Part shown: positions 17,657-26,217 of the stretch, piece by piece
How the letters are laid out: every line of letters begins with the position of its first letter
How positions within the stretch are numbered: position 1 is the stretch's first letter
Source: CAVVAE01 sp963746185
GTDB lineage: Bacteria; Actinomycetota; Actinomycetes; Propionibacteriales; Nocardioidaceae
Reading direction: 5' to 3'
NCBI GenBank assembly: GCA_963746185.1
Contig: CAVVAE010000004.1
Span: 806,001-870,000, forward strand
DNA: 64,000 bases
Notes under the pieces: generated by a model
The model's input: the letters and a program-made list of their open reading frames with translations, nothing else
Databases searched by the model: none
What the model was told of the DNA's origin: nothing
Position numbers and translations under genes: made by a program

Positions 17657-18456
17657 CAGGTGCGATTCCCATCCGTGGAGTCCTTCGAGTCGTTCGAGTC
17701 GTCGAACAGCGAGGCCTGGTGGTCGGCCTTCGTCTCTGACTCGGCGCGAGAAGTGTCGGCCCGCTCGACCGCCGCCACCTTGTCACCCTTGGTTTCGGGC
17801 GTGGGCCTCCCGCCGTTCGTGCTCGGCGCCTTCCAGTTGTTGTCGCGGGCGAGCTTGAGACCGACCAAGGTGGCCGGTCCACCGACAGGGCCCTCGTCGG
17901 CGCGGTCGTCAGGGAATCCAGCCAGCACGCGCTCGGCCTCCCGCCAGTTGCACACGCGAGCACCGCGAGTCGCGGTGACCTCGGCCCCGCTACGCAGGTC
18001 GTCGACGACCTGCACGGCCGACTCCGGGGTCTGGTTGTCGAAGAACTCCCAGTTGACCATCATCACCGGCGCGTAGTCGCAGGCGGCGTTGCACTCGACG
18101 TGCTCCAGCGTGATCTTGCCGTCGTCGGTGGTCTCGTCGTTGCCGACGTCGAGGTGGCTCTTGAGGCGTTCGAAGATCGCGTCGCCACCCATCACCGCGC
18201 ACAGCGTGTTGGTGCACACTCCCACGTGGTAGTCGCCTACCGGCCGACGCTTGTACATCGTGTAGAACGTCGCCACCGCGGACACCTCGGCTGCGGTGAT
18301 GTCGAGGATGTCGGCGCACACCTCGATGCCCTCAGACGTGACGTAGCCGTCGACGCTCTGCACCAGGTGCAGCATCGGCAGCAACGCCGATTGCGGCTGG
18401 GGGTAGCGCGAGGCCAGCTCGCGGAGCTCGTCGAGGGTGTCGTGCGGCAGGCTCAT
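17656..18456 (-). CDS. nuoE: NADH-quinone oxidoreductase subunit E
   Basis: A 266-residue thioredoxin-like subunit carrying the [2Fe-2S] N1a cluster. Its four ligands are visible as VCTNTLC and CNAAC. The ATG at 18456 overlaps the nuoD stop as ATGA; open sequence further upstream lies inside nuoD and is rejected. Beyond the conserved core (about residue 185) there is a hydrophilic tail of some 80 residues rich in D, S, K and E. Similar tails occur in actinobacterial NuoE; its function is unknown to me. Confidence 0.94.
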   Translation of the reverse strand: MSLPHDTLDELRELASRYPQPQSALLPMLHLVQSVDGYVTSEGIEVCADILDITAAEVSAVATFYTMYKRRPVGDYHVGVCTNTLCAVMGGDAIFERLKSHLDVGNDETTDDGKITLEHVECNAACDYAPVMMVNWEFFDNQTPESAVQVVDDLRSGAEVTATRGARVCNWREAERVLAGFPDDRADEGPVGGPATLVGLKLARDNNWKAPSTNGGRPTPETKGDKVAAVERADTSRAESETKADHQASLFDDSNDSKDSTDGNRT

Positions 18457-19805
18457 CGATCCACTCCGCCCATCACCGGGTCGATGCTCGCCACGGCAAC
18501 GATCACGTCGGCGACCATCCCGCCTTCGCTCATGGCGGGTGCGCACTGCAAGTTGACGAACGACGGATCGCGGAAGTGGGCGCGGTAGGGCCGGGTGCCA
18601 CCATCGGAGACGACGTGGCAGCCAAGCTCACCCCGGGGAGACTCCACGGCGGAATACGCCTGGCCGGTGGGCACGCGGAACCCTTCGGTGACCAGCTTGA
18701 AGTGATGGATCAGCGCCTCCATCGACTCACCCATGATGTGGCGGATGTGGTCGAGAGAGTTGCCCATGCCGTCTGAGCCGACAGCAAGCTGGCTCGGCCA
18801 GGCGATCTTCTTGTCACCGATCATCGTCGGCTGGCTTTCGAGGCCCTGCAGTCGCTCGGCACACTGCTCGACGATGCGCAGTGACTCCCACATCTCCTCG
18901 AGCCTGATGCGGAAGCGTCCGTAGGCGTCGGACGTGTCCCACGTGACGACGTCGAAGTCGTAGGTCTCATAACCGGAGTACGGCGCCTTCTTGCGCAGGT
19001 CCCAGTCGTAGCCCGTGGCGCGGAGCACCGGGCCTGACGCGCCCATGGCAAGACAGCCGGCCAGGTCGAGGTAGCCGATGTCGACGAGGCGGGCCTTGAA
19101 GATCGGGTTGGCGTTGCACAGGTCGGCGTACTCCGGCAGCCGCTTGCGCATCAGGCCGATGAACTCGTTGATCTTCTCCAGGGCTCCGGGGGGCATGTCT
19201 TGCGCGACCCCTCCGGGACGGATGAAGCCGTGGTTCATACGGAGTCCGGTGATGAGCTCGAACAAGTCGAGGCAAAGCTCGCGCTCACGGAAGCCGATCG
19301 TCATCACGGTGAGCGCGCCGATCTCCATGCCCCCGGTCGCGATCGCGACGAGATGGGAGGAGATCCGGTTGATCTCCATCAGGAGGACGCGCATCACCTG
19401 CGCCTTCTCGGGGATGTCGTGCTCGATGTCGAGGAGCCGCTCGATCCCCATGCAGTAGACCATCTCGTTGTAGAACGGCGACAGGTAGTCCATCCGGGTG
19501 CAGAACGTGACGCCCTGCGTCCAGTTGCGGTACTCCATGTTCTTCTCGATGCCGGTGTGGAGATAGCCAATCCCGCACCGCACTTCGGTGACGTTCTCGC
19601 CGTCGAGCTCGAGCACAAGTCGCAGCACGCCATGCGTCGAGGGGTGCTGAGGACCCATATTGACCACGACGCGTTCGTCGGCCTCGAGATCGATGCCGGA
19701 GACGACGGAGTCCCAGTCCTGTCCTGTGACCGTGAAGACCTTGCCGGACGTGGTGTCTTGGGCAACGGCGTACGGGTCAGGGGCTGCGTTGGTGGTGTCG
19801 GTCAT
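18453..19805 (-). CDS. nuoD: NADH-quinone oxidoreductase subunit D
   Basis: A 450-residue subunit of the quinone-reducing module, related to the large subunit of NiFe hydrogenases. It shows MGPQHPSTHGVLRL (quinone-site His), RTGIEKNMEYRNW-like and RMDYLSPFYNE segments, and the C-terminal VESPRGELGCHVVSDGG followed by DPVMGGVDR. The N-terminus carries about 25 extra polar residues. It shares one base with the end of nuoC. Confidence 0.96.
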   Translation of the reverse strand: MTDTTNAAPDPYAVAQDTTSGKVFTVTGQDWDSVVSGIDLEADERVVVNMGPQHPSTHGVLRLVLELDGENVTEVRCGIGYLHTGIEKNMEYRNWTQGVTFCTRMDYLSPFYNEMVYCMGIERLLDIEHDIPEKAQVMRVLLMEINRISSHLVAIATGGMEIGALTVMTIGFRERELCLDLFELITGLRMNHGFIRPGGVAQDMPPGALEKINEFIGLMRKRLPEYADLCNANPIFKARLVDIGYLDLAGCLAMGASGPVLRATGYDWDLRKKAPYSGYETYDFDVVTWDTSDAYGRFRIRLEEMWESLRIVEQCAERLQGLESQPTMIGDKKIAWPSQLAVGSDGMGNSLDHIRHIMGESMEALIHHFKLVTEGFRVPTGQAYSAVESPRGELGCHVVSDGGTRPYRAHFRDPSFVNLQCAPAMSEGGMVADVIVAVASIDPVMGGVDR

Positions 19806-20641
19806 CAGTTGTAGGCCCTCCGCTGGTCTGGCGGCGGAATCGTCGCTCCCTTGTACTCGACGGGAATGCCACCCAGCGGATAATCCTTGCGCTGCGGATG
19901 TCCTGGCCAGTCATCGGGCATCTGGATGCGGGTCAGGGCTGGGTGTCCGTCGAAGATGATGCCGAAGAAGTCGTAGGTCTCGCGTTCGTGCCAGTCGTTG
20001 GTCGGATAGACGCCGACGACCGAGGGGATGTGAGGGTCCTCGTCGGGACAGGTGACCTCGACCCTGATCCGGCGGTTGTGGGTCATCGAGAGCAGGTGGT
20101 AGACGGCGTGCAGCTCAGCGCCGGTTTCGTGGGGAAAATGCACACCGCTCACACCGCTGCAGAACTCGAACCGCAGCGCGGGGTCATCGCGAAGGGTCTG
20201 CATGACCGAGACCAGCTTCTCTCGCTTGATGTGGAACGTGATCTCACCGCGGTGTACGACGACGTTCGCGATGGCGTCCAGAGCGCCCGCACTTTCGAGG
20301 GCGTGCTCGAGCCGGTCGGCTGCCTCGTCGAACCATCCGCCGTACGGACGTTGGGTGGCTCCCGGAACCGCGACCGGTCGGACGAGACCGCCGTAGCCGG
20401 AGGTGTCGCCGCTGCCGGAGATCCCGAACATGCCCTGCCGGACGTCGACGACCTCGAGGTCCTGCTGCGGGAGCGGACCGGGGTCGTCGCTGACGATGAG
20501 CTCGTTGTCGTGCAGGGACTTGTCCGCCACCGAGCGCTCCTCGAGCGGCTTGTCCTCGAGGGAGCGCTCCCCTACCGGCTTCTCCGGGGTGCCTTCGGGC
20601 TGACCCTGCGGTGGTACGGGAGGCGGGTTCTTGTCGCTCAT
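19805..20641 (-). CDS. nuoC: NADH-quinone oxidoreductase subunit C
   Basis: A 278-residue subunit of the quinone module. The conserved 30-kDa-type core starts near residue 100, with the diagnostic NDWHERETYDFFGIIFDGHPxLTRI and GHPQRKDYPLGG segments. The first 60 or so residues are a hydrophilic, acidic extension with repeated short blocks of the type S-x-E-D-K-P/L-x-E-R-S, likely disordered. The ATG overlaps the nuoB stop (ATGA). NuoC and NuoD are separate proteins, not fused as in E. coli. Confidence 0.95.
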   Translation of the reverse strand: MSDKNPPPVPPQGQPEGTPEKPVGERSLEDKPLEERSVADKSLHDNELIVSDDPGPLPQQDLEVVDVRQGMFGISGSGDTSGYGGLVRPVAVPGATQRPYGGWFDEAADRLEHALESAGALDAIANVVVHRGEITFHIKREKLVSVMQTLRDDPALRFEFCSGVSGVHFPHETGAELHAVYHLLSMTHNRRIRVEVTCPDEDPHIPSVVGVYPTNDWHERETYDFFGIIFDGHPALTRIQMPDDWPGHPQRKDYPLGGIPVEYKGATIPPPDQRRAYN

Positions 20642-21192
20642 GGCAGCAGCCCCCTCATGTCGGAGGTCGGTGCGGCGACCAGGGCCGCCTGCTCATCGCG
20701 CTCGATCTCGTCGAGGCGGTTCGCACCCAGCTTGGAGTGTTGGATGTCGGCGTGCAGCTTGAGGATCGCGTCGATCAGCATCTCCGGGCGCGGCGGGCAG
20801 CCAGGCAAGTACATGTCGACCGGTACGACGTGGTCGACACCCTGGACGATCGCGTAGTTGTTGAACATGCCACCGCTACTCGCGCAGACACCCATCGCGA
20901 GGACGTACTTCGGGTTGGGCATCTGGTCGTAGATCTGGCGGAGTACTGGAGCCATCTTCTGGCTGACGCGACCGGCGACGATCATCAGGTCGGCTTGCCG
21001 TGGCGAAGCCCGGAAGACCTCCATGCCGAAGCGGGCGAGGTCATAGCGTGGGCCACCTGAGGTCATCATCTCGATCGCACAGCAGGCCAACCCGAACGTG
21101 GCCGGCCAGAGCGATGCCTTGCGGAAGTAACCAGCAAGACCTTCGACGCTGCTCAGCAAGATGCCGGACGGCAGCTTCTCTTCTATGCCCAT
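20638..21192 (-). CDS. nuoB: NADH-quinone oxidoreductase subunit B
   Basis: A 184-residue subunit that binds the terminal [4Fe-4S] cluster N2, which passes electrons to menaquinone. The adjacent cysteine pair C37-C38, C103 (GVCASSGG) and C132 (LPGCPPRPE) are all present. The length is normal. Twelve nucleotides separate it from nuoA. Confidence 0.96.
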   Translation of the reverse strand: MGIEEKLPSGILLSSVEGLAGYFRKASLWPATFGLACCAIEMMTSGGPRYDLARFGMEVFRASPRQADLMIVAGRVSQKMAPVLRQIYDQMPNPKYVLAMGVCASSGGMFNNYAIVQGVDHVVPVDMYLPGCPPRPEMLIDAILKLHADIQHSKLGANRLDEIERDEQAALVAAPTSDMRGLLP

Positions 21193-21204
21193 GGATCCGC
21201 TACC

Positions 21205-21564
21205 TCAGTCCCACTCGAGGCCACCACGACGCCAGACGTAGGCGTAGGCGACGAAGATCGTGCCGATGAACAGGGCCATCTCGACGAGGCCGAACAGCTT
21301 CATGCTGTCGAAGTAGACGGCCCACGGGAACAAGAAGACGATCTCAATGTCGAAGACGATGAACAGCATCGCGGTGATGTAGTACTTCACCGGGAACTTG
21401 CCGCCCCCGACCGGCTGAGGAGTGGGCTGGATCCCGCACTCGTAGGAGTCAAGCTTCGCGCGGTTGTAGCGCTTGGGTCCGATCACCGAACTGATAGCCA
21501 CAGAGCCGACAGCGAACAGCGCGGCGAGGAGCATGAGGCCGAGAATCGGCACGTACTCCGTCAT
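21205..21564 (-). CDS. nuoA: NADH-quinone oxidoreductase subunit A
   Basis: A 119-residue membrane subunit with three hydrophobic helices and the conserved YECGIQP loop and KYYITAMLFIVFDIEIVFLFPWA segment. It is the first gene of the nuoA-N operon. A strong ribosome binding site (GGAGGG) lies 7 nt before the ATG. A 72-nt gap separates it from menJ on the same strand, so the operon may be co-transcribed with menJ or have its own promoter. Confidence 0.96.
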   Translation of the reverse strand: MTEYVPILGLMLLAALFAVGSVAISSVIGPKRYNRAKLDSYECGIQPTPQPVGGGKFPVKYYITAMLFIVFDIEIVFLFPWAVYFDSMKLFGLVEMALFIGTIFVAYAYVWRRGGLEWD

Positions 21565-21636
21565 GCCTTCTCCCTCCCGTCTCTCATCTCGAAGCCTTGG
21601 TGAATCACAGGTTTTGCCATCCTAGGACCGCCCCCA

Positions 21637-22941
21637 TCAGGCCGCGGGGGCGACCTTGGACAGTCCGTTGATCAGCCGGTCCATCGTGTCGCCGTCACGG
21701 GGATCGGTCAGGTTTGCGAGCAGCTTCAACGCGAACCGCATCAACGTCGGATGGTGCAGTCCGTGCTGAGTGGCCAACCTCATCACCTGGGGATGGCCGA
21801 TCGCCTTCACGAAGACCCGGCCGAGCGTGTAGTAGCCGCCGTAGCGCTGGTCGAGTGCGGTCACATAGCCCTGGAGGGCGCGTTCGTGAGCCGCCGGCGT
21901 CGTACGGCTCAAGGCCTGGGTGATGACTTCTGCCGCCATCTCGCCCGACTCCATCGCGTAGGCGATGCCCTCTCCGTTGAACGGGTTGACCATGCCGCCC
22001 GCGTCACCGACGAGCAGCATGCCGTTGGAGTAGTGGGGCTTCCGGTTGAATCCCATGGGCAGTGCAGCGCCTCGCACCGGGCTGGTCATGTTGTGGTCGC
22101 GGAACCCCCACTCTTCGGGGGTGTGGTCGAGCCAGCGCTTGAGAAGGGCCTTGTAGTCGACGTTCTGGAACGCCGACGACGTGTTGAGGATGCCGAGTCC
22201 GACGTTGACCGTGCCATCGCCGACGCCGAAGATCCAGCCGTAGCCGGGCAGCAGAGCACTGTCGCCTGGCGCACCCTCCCAAAGCTCGAGCCAGGACTCG
22301 AGCCAGTCGTCGTCGTGACGAGGGCTCGTGTAGTAGGTGCGGACGGCGACACCGATGGGGCGGTTGTCGCGCTTCTGCAAACCCATCGACAGGCTGAGCC
22401 GGGTGGAGTTGCCGTCGGCGGCGATCACGATCGGCGCGCGGTAGGTGATCTCTTCGCCAGTCTTGCGGCCATGCTCGTCAACAGGCTTGGCGGTCACGCC
22501 CACGAGGCGACCTGCCGGGTCGAGAACCGGTCCCGTCACGGCAGTCTGCTCGTAAAGACGCGCGCCCATCTTCTGGGCGTGGCGGGCCAGGATCTCGTCG
22601 AAGTCGAGGCGCGTGCGCACCAGACCGTAGTTGGGGTACGCCGCCAGGTCGGGCCAGGGCATCTCGAGTCGATGACCACCACCGACGATGCGCAGCCCTT
22701 GGTTCCTGATCCACCCCGGGGTGTCGAGGTCGATGCCCATCGCGATCAGCTGGCGTACGGCGCGCGGAGTCAGGCCGTCGCCGCAGACCTTCTCACGCGG
22801 AAAGGCGGTCTTTTCGAGGAGGAGAACGTCAACGCCCGCCTGAGCGAGGTAGGTCGCAGCCGTAGCTCCCCCAGGGCCTGCGCCGACGACGATGACATCG
22901 GCCTGCCGCTCTGACGCGGAGGTCAGTGCCGTGTCGGGCAT
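21637..22941 (-). CDS. menJ: Menaquinone reductase MenJ (geranylgeranyl-reductase-family FAD enzyme)
   Basis: A 434-residue flavoprotein. The N-terminal dinucleotide-binding motif VVGAGPGGATAATYLAQAG is followed by the KVCGDGLTPRAV segment of the geranylgeranyl reductase family, and the second FAD motif VGDAGGMVNPFNGEG lies further on. In mycobacteria the family member MenJ saturates one double bond of the menaquinone tail. Placement beside nuo and men genes supports that role here. The ATG at 22941 is preferred because AAGGA lies 8 nt upstream. An ATG two codons earlier (22947) and a TTG at 22974 are alternatives. A Rex-like operator lies 40 to 57 nt upstream. Confidence 0.88.
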   Translation of the reverse strand: MPDTALTSASERQADVIVVGAGPGGATAATYLAQAGVDVLLLEKTAFPREKVCGDGLTPRAVRQLIAMGIDLDTPGWIRNQGLRIVGGGHRLEMPWPDLAAYPNYGLVRTRLDFDEILARHAQKMGARLYEQTAVTGPVLDPAGRLVGVTAKPVDEHGRKTGEEITYRAPIVIAADGNSTRLSLSMGLQKRDNRPIGVAVRTYYTSPRHDDDWLESWLELWEGAPGDSALLPGYGWIFGVGDGTVNVGLGILNTSSAFQNVDYKALLKRWLDHTPEEWGFRDHNMTSPVRGAALPMGFNRKPHYSNGMLLVGDAGGMVNPFNGEGIAYAMESGEMAAEVITQALSRTTPAAHERALQGYVTALDQRYGGYYTLGRVFVKAIGHPQVMRLATQHGLHHPTLMRFALKLLANLTDPRDGDTMDRLINGLSKVAPAA

Positions 22942-22971
22942 GGGCATGATCCTTACGATGGAACGCGACCT

Positions 22972-22987
22972 CAAGTGAACAAGTGAA
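22972..22987. repeat. Tandem 8-bp direct repeat in the menJ promoter region
   Basis: CAAGTGAA occurs twice in direct succession. The second copy forms the left half of the Rex-like inverted repeat. It may reflect a duplicated half-site. Confidence 0.5.
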
Positions 22988-22998
22988 AATCTTCACGA
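22981..22998. promoter_or_regulatory. Candidate Rex operator upstream of menJ-nuoA-N
   Basis: The 18-bp site has the form AAGTGAA-AATC-TTCACGA. Its GTGAA-N4-TTCAC core is a perfect inverted repeat with the 4-nt spacing of the Rex consensus TTGTGAA-N4-TTCACAA, matching 11 of 14 defined positions. It sits 40 to 57 nt before the preferred menJ start, where a repressor would overlap the promoter. Rex is encoded in this window and senses NADH/NAD+. Control of menJ and possibly nuo is inferred. Confidence 0.55.
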
Positions 22999-23115
22999 GC
23001 GAAGATCAACGGTCAGTCTAGGGGCACGCCCGGGGCATCGCACCACCGATATAGACCACATCTGCGTTGGCTAATTTGACCATCGCCGTCCGCCGTCCGA
23101 GGTCCAGGTTTTCAG

Positions 23116-23547
23116 TCACCGGGCCGGCAGTCCGTAGGCATGCGTCACCGTGATGCGGGCGACGAGTCGCCGGTCATCCACCATGGCCTGCCGGTACTCG
23201 TCCCAGTCGGGGTGTTCCTTGCCGGCGACGGTGCGGAAGACGTCGATGAGCTCCTCGACGGTGGCGTCGTCGACACGCGCAGCAGGTTCGCTCATCGTCA
23301 CGTCGCCCTCGACGACGGCGTAGGTCCAGCCGTCCGAACTCTGGACGAGCATCGAGGCTCGCGGGTCGCGGCGGAGGTTCGCCACCTTGGCTCGATCACC
23401 CGTGAGCGACATCCGCACGAGCTTGGTCTCGACGTCGTAGGTGTAGCTGACGTTGGACAGCTGCGGTCGACCGTCGCGCTTGATCGTGGCCAGGGCGCCC
23501 ACATTGCGTTGTGCCACGAAGTCGTGCAGCTTCGAGTCGTGCGACAT
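23116..23547 (-). CDS. PPOX-class flavin- or F420-dependent oxidoreductase
   Basis: A 143-residue split-barrel protein of the pyridoxamine-5'-phosphate-oxidase-like superfamily (Rv1155-like). It starts with a polar helix and shows GALATIKRDGRPQLSNVSYTYD, VRMSLTGDRAKVANLRRDPRASMLV and a C-terminal ARITVTHAYG strand. The cofactor is likely F420 or FMN; the substrate is unknown. The ATG at 23547 is supported by AGGAG six nt upstream; longer readings run into the neighbouring gene. It lies 20 nt after the P-loop kinase-like gene. Confidence 0.82.
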   Translation of the reverse strand: MSHDSKLHDFVAQRNVGALATIKRDGRPQLSNVSYTYDVETKLVRMSLTGDRAKVANLRRDPRASMLVQSSDGWTYAVVEGDVTMSEPAARVDDATVEELIDVFRTVAGKEHPDWDEYRQAMVDDRRLVARITVTHAYGLPAR

Positions 23548-23567
23548 GAGGAGCTCCTGTTTGTCAC

Positions 23568-24155
23568 TCAGTGGGCCAGGACCTGCTTGACCCGATCGGG
23601 GAGGTTGGCGAACGGCTGGGCGGGGACAACGATCTGACCGAGCTGTTTCGCCTGGTCGACCAGCCAGTTGCCGTAGAGCCAGGCCAATCGGGCGCCCTTT
23701 TCGTGCCACGGCTTGGGAGCGGCCCCTTCTCGACGCGATCCCATGAAGCGTTCCAAGGCACCGAGATCGGGCTCGTGCAGGTAGACGGCTGACACGGCGG
23801 TGTCAGGGAGGTCAAGCCCGGCAACGAACTCCGGCAACACCCATGCTCCGTCAGCCACCAAGGTCTCGTGGGCGTCCAGCTCGAACGCCAAGACCGACGG
23901 CAAGACGCGACACACTGCCGCCGCAGCTGCACTGACATGACCGACCAGGTCTTCGGCGCTCTCGTGTCCATCACGTACGCGGGCACGGATGTCGAGCAGG
24001 TCTCGTTCGCTCTCACCTGACGCGCCGTCCAACAAGGCAATCCACACCGAGTCGAGCTGCAACCAGCCCGCCCCAATCTCTGCAGCAATCGCCCGGGCTG
24101 TCGTCGTCTTGCCTGTGCCGGCGCTGCCACCGATCAGGATGAGTCGTCGGGTCAT
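23568..24155 (-). CDS. P-loop NTPase / small-molecule kinase-like protein (2-phosphoglycerate-kinase-like)
   Basis: A 195-residue protein with a clear Walker A motif near residues 9 to 22 (GGSAGTGKTTTARA) and a following LQLDSVW segment, as in nucleotide- or sugar-kinase-like AAA_33 proteins. The substrate cannot be told. The ATG at 24155 overlaps the stop of menG (ATGA), suggesting translational coupling with quinone methylation, though no functional link is known to me. Open sequence further upstream lies within menG and is rejected. Confidence 0.7.
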   Translation of the reverse strand: MTRRLILIGGSAGTGKTTTARAIAAEIGAGWLQLDSVWIALLDGASGESERDLLDIRARVRDGHESAEDLVGHVSAAAAAVCRVLPSVLAFELDAHETLVADGAWVLPEFVAGLDLPDTAVSAVYLHEPDLGALERFMGSRREGAAPKPWHEKGARLAWLYGNWLVDQAKQLGQIVVPAQPFANLPDRVKQVLAH

Positions 24156-24841
24156 CGGGTCGCGCGGTGAAGGGCGACGATTCCGCCCGAAAGGTTGCGG
24201 TACTCCACAGTTCGCCAGCCTACTTGGCCGATGTCTGTTGCTAATGCGTTTTGGTCGGGCCAGGCCTGGATCGATTCCGCGAGATAGACGTAGGACTCCG
24301 GGTTGGAGGACACCTTCTTGGCGAGTGCGGGTAGCGCCTTCATCAGGTACTCGCCGTACACCTTGCGAAACGGCGCGTACGTCGGCTGGCTGAACTCGCA
24401 GACGACGAGTCGGCCGCCCTCGCAAGTCACGCGCAGCATCTCGGCCAGGGCCTGCCGGCGGTCAGCCACGTTGCGCAGACCGAACGAGATCGTCACCGCG
24501 TCAAACGTCTCGTCGCGAAACGGCAATCGCATCGCGTCACCGGCCACGAACGGCAGACGCGGACGAGCGCGCTTGCCGACCGCCAACATGCCGATGGAGA
24601 AGTCGCACGGAATCGCCGTAGCACCCTCGAGAACGAACGGCACACTGCTTGTCCCGGTGCCCGCCGCGAGGTCGAGCACCATTTCGCCGGGCTTCGGAGA
24701 CACCGCGGACAACACGGCGCGACGCCACCGACGGTCCTGGCCGAGCGACAGCACATCGTTGGTGACGTCGTACCTCTCCGCCACGTCGTCGAACATCGCC
24801 GCCACCTCGTGCGGCTGCTTGTCCAGGCTGGCTCGCGTCAT
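24152..24841 (-). CDS. menG: Demethylmenaquinone methyltransferase MenG (UbiE family)
   Basis: A 229-residue class I SAM methyltransferase performing the last step of menaquinone synthesis. Motif I is VLDLAAGTGT. The family signatures YDVTNDVLSLGQDRRWRR near the N-terminus and EFSQPTYAPFRKVYGEYLMKALP later are present, as is the C-terminal NLSGGIVALHRA. The ATG at 24841 gives the normal N-terminus. A longer reading would overlap the divergent menF start. The intergenic space to menF is only about 53 nt. Confidence 0.93.
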   Translation of the reverse strand: MTRASLDKQPHEVAAMFDDVAERYDVTNDVLSLGQDRRWRRAVLSAVSPKPGEMVLDLAAGTGTSSVPFVLEGATAIPCDFSIGMLAVGKRARPRLPFVAGDAMRLPFRDETFDAVTISFGLRNVADRRQALAEMLRVTCEGGRLVVCEFSQPTYAPFRKVYGEYLMKALPALAKKVSSNPESYVYLAESIQAWPDQNALATDIGQVGWRTVEYRNLSGGIVALHRATR

Positions 24842-24880
24842 GTCGCTTAGCCTCGCATGTCGAGGCGCTGCGTCACGCTC

Positions 24881-24895
24881 TAGGCTGGGCAACTG
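24881..24895 (+). promoter_or_regulatory. Candidate leaderless promoter of menF
   Basis: A TAGGCT hexamer resembling an actinobacterial -10 element lies 8 nt before the GTG start of menF. Transcription would then begin at or very near the start codon. No ribosome binding site precedes this GTG, which fits leaderless translation. No good -35 element is obvious. Confidence 0.4.
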
Positions 24896-26145
24896 TGACA
24901 AGCCAGGCCTACGGCGCTCCCGACGCCCCCCTCGTTGCCCGCACTGTCGTCATCGACGACCCGGGCACCCTCGTCGACCTCCTCCCCGCCACTGCACCGT
25001 TGTCGTGGGTGCATCGCGGCGACGGCCTTGTGGCGTGGGGCGAAGCCGCGCGTTTCACGACCTCCGGACCAGAGCGCTTCGTCGCCGCTGAGCACTGGTG
25101 GCGCGAGGTCTCCAGTCACTGCGTCGTGCGCGACGAGGCCGACGTCCCTGGCAGCGGGCCGCTCGTCTTCGGTTCCTTTGCGTACGCCGACGAACCCGGT
25201 CTGTCAGTCCTCGTGGTCCCAGAGGTCGTCGTCGGCCGCCGCGGTGACTTGTCGTGGGTCACCACGATCTCGCGCGGCACCCTGGCGCCGACCCCGACAC
25301 TGCGTGCGGACACACCCGTGACGACGCCGGGTCAGGTAATGTTCAGTGACGGAGCGATGAGTGGTTCCAGCTGGGAGCTGGTCGTGGCCGAGGCCGTTCG
25401 CCGCATCCGTGGGGGCGAGCTCGACAAGGTCGTGCTGGCTCGTGACTTGATCGCCGACCTCGACGTTCCGCTCGACGTGCGCGCTCCCCTTGGTCGGCTG
25501 GCGGCGCGCTATCCAGCCTGCTGGACGTTCCATGTCGAGGGACTTTTCGGTGCCACACCAGAGATGCTCGTACGACGCGAACGTGGTCTCGTGACAAGCC
25601 GCGTCCTGGCCGGGACGATCCGTCGTACCGGCGACGACGCCCATGACCTGGCGCTGGCTGCGACGTTGGCGCGTTCGTCGAAGGACCTCGAGGAGCACGA
25701 GTTCGCGGTCCGATCCGTGGCCGAGGCGCTGGCGCCGTACTGCCTGAGCATGAACGTGCCCGAGAGCCCGTTCGTGCTGCACCTCCCCAACGTCATGCAC
25801 CTGGCCACCGACGTCACTGGCGTCCTCGATGACACCACGACGTCTTTGGGCCTGGCGGCCGCGCTTCATCCCAGCGCCGCAGTCGGTGGAACGCCGACGT
25901 CGGATGCCGTCGCCATGATCCGTGAGCTTGAGCAGATGGATCGTGGTCGCTACGCCGGGCCGGTCGGTTGGATGGACGCCCATGGCGACGGTGAGTGGGG
26001 CATCGCGCTGCGCTCGGCCGAGTACGACGGCACCCGGGTCCGGCTGTTCGCGGGCTGCGGCATCGTGGCCGACTCAGACCCCGAGGCCGAGCTCGCTGAA
26101 GCCGCCGCCAAGTTTGTGCCCGTGCGCGACGCGCTCAGCGGCTAG
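24895..26145 (+). CDS. menF: Isochorismate synthase MenF
   Basis: A 416-residue chorismate-utilising enzyme converting chorismate to isochorismate for menaquinone. It shows the catalytic-lysine segment GGELDKVVLARDL, ATPEMLVRR...SRVLAGTIRRT, HLPNVMHLATDVTG, LHPSAAVGGTP, and ELEQMDRGRYAGPVGW near the C-terminus. The start is a GTG at 24895 in a possibly leaderless transcript. It is divergent from menG. Among chorismate enzymes, salicylate and anthranilate synthases are the alternatives, but the menaquinone neighbourhood supports MenF. Confidence 0.92.
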   Translation: MTSQAYGAPDAPLVARTVVIDDPGTLVDLLPATAPLSWVHRGDGLVAWGEAARFTTSGPERFVAAEHWWREVSSHCVVRDEADVPGSGPLVFGSFAYADEPGLSVLVVPEVVVGRRGDLSWVTTISRGTLAPTPTLRADTPVTTPGQVMFSDGAMSGSSWELVVAEAVRRIRGGELDKVVLARDLIADLDVPLDVRAPLGRLAARYPACWTFHVEGLFGATPEMLVRRERGLVTSRVLAGTIRRTGDDAHDLALAATLARSSKDLEEHEFAVRSVAEALAPYCLSMNVPESPFVLHLPNVMHLATDVTGVLDDTTTSLGLAAALHPSAAVGGTPTSDAVAMIRELEQMDRGRYAGPVGWMDAHGDGEWGIALRSAEYDGTRVRLFAGCGIVADSDPEAELAEAAAKFVPVRDALSG

Positions 26146-26173
26146 TCGGACTGGCTCATACTGCGAAAGCGAA

Positions 26174-26201
26174 TGGCCCCCGACCACGAGGTCGAGGGCC
26201 A
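26174..26201. terminator. Bidirectional hairpin between convergent menF and hesB-like genes
   Basis: TGGCCC-C-CGACC pairs with GGTCG-A-GGGCCA across an ACGA loop, giving an 11-bp stem with one internal mismatch. It lies in the 72-nt gap between the two convergent genes, as expected of a shared factor-independent terminator. A T tract is absent, as is usual in this group. Confidence 0.7.
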
Positions 26202-26217
26202 GCCAGGTCTAGGTGGT

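Noticed and set aside
21600..21625. TGTGATTCACC in the menJ-nuoA gap as a Rex operator
   Set aside because: The half-sites have no 4-nt spacer between them, unlike Rex sites. The site at 22981 fits better.
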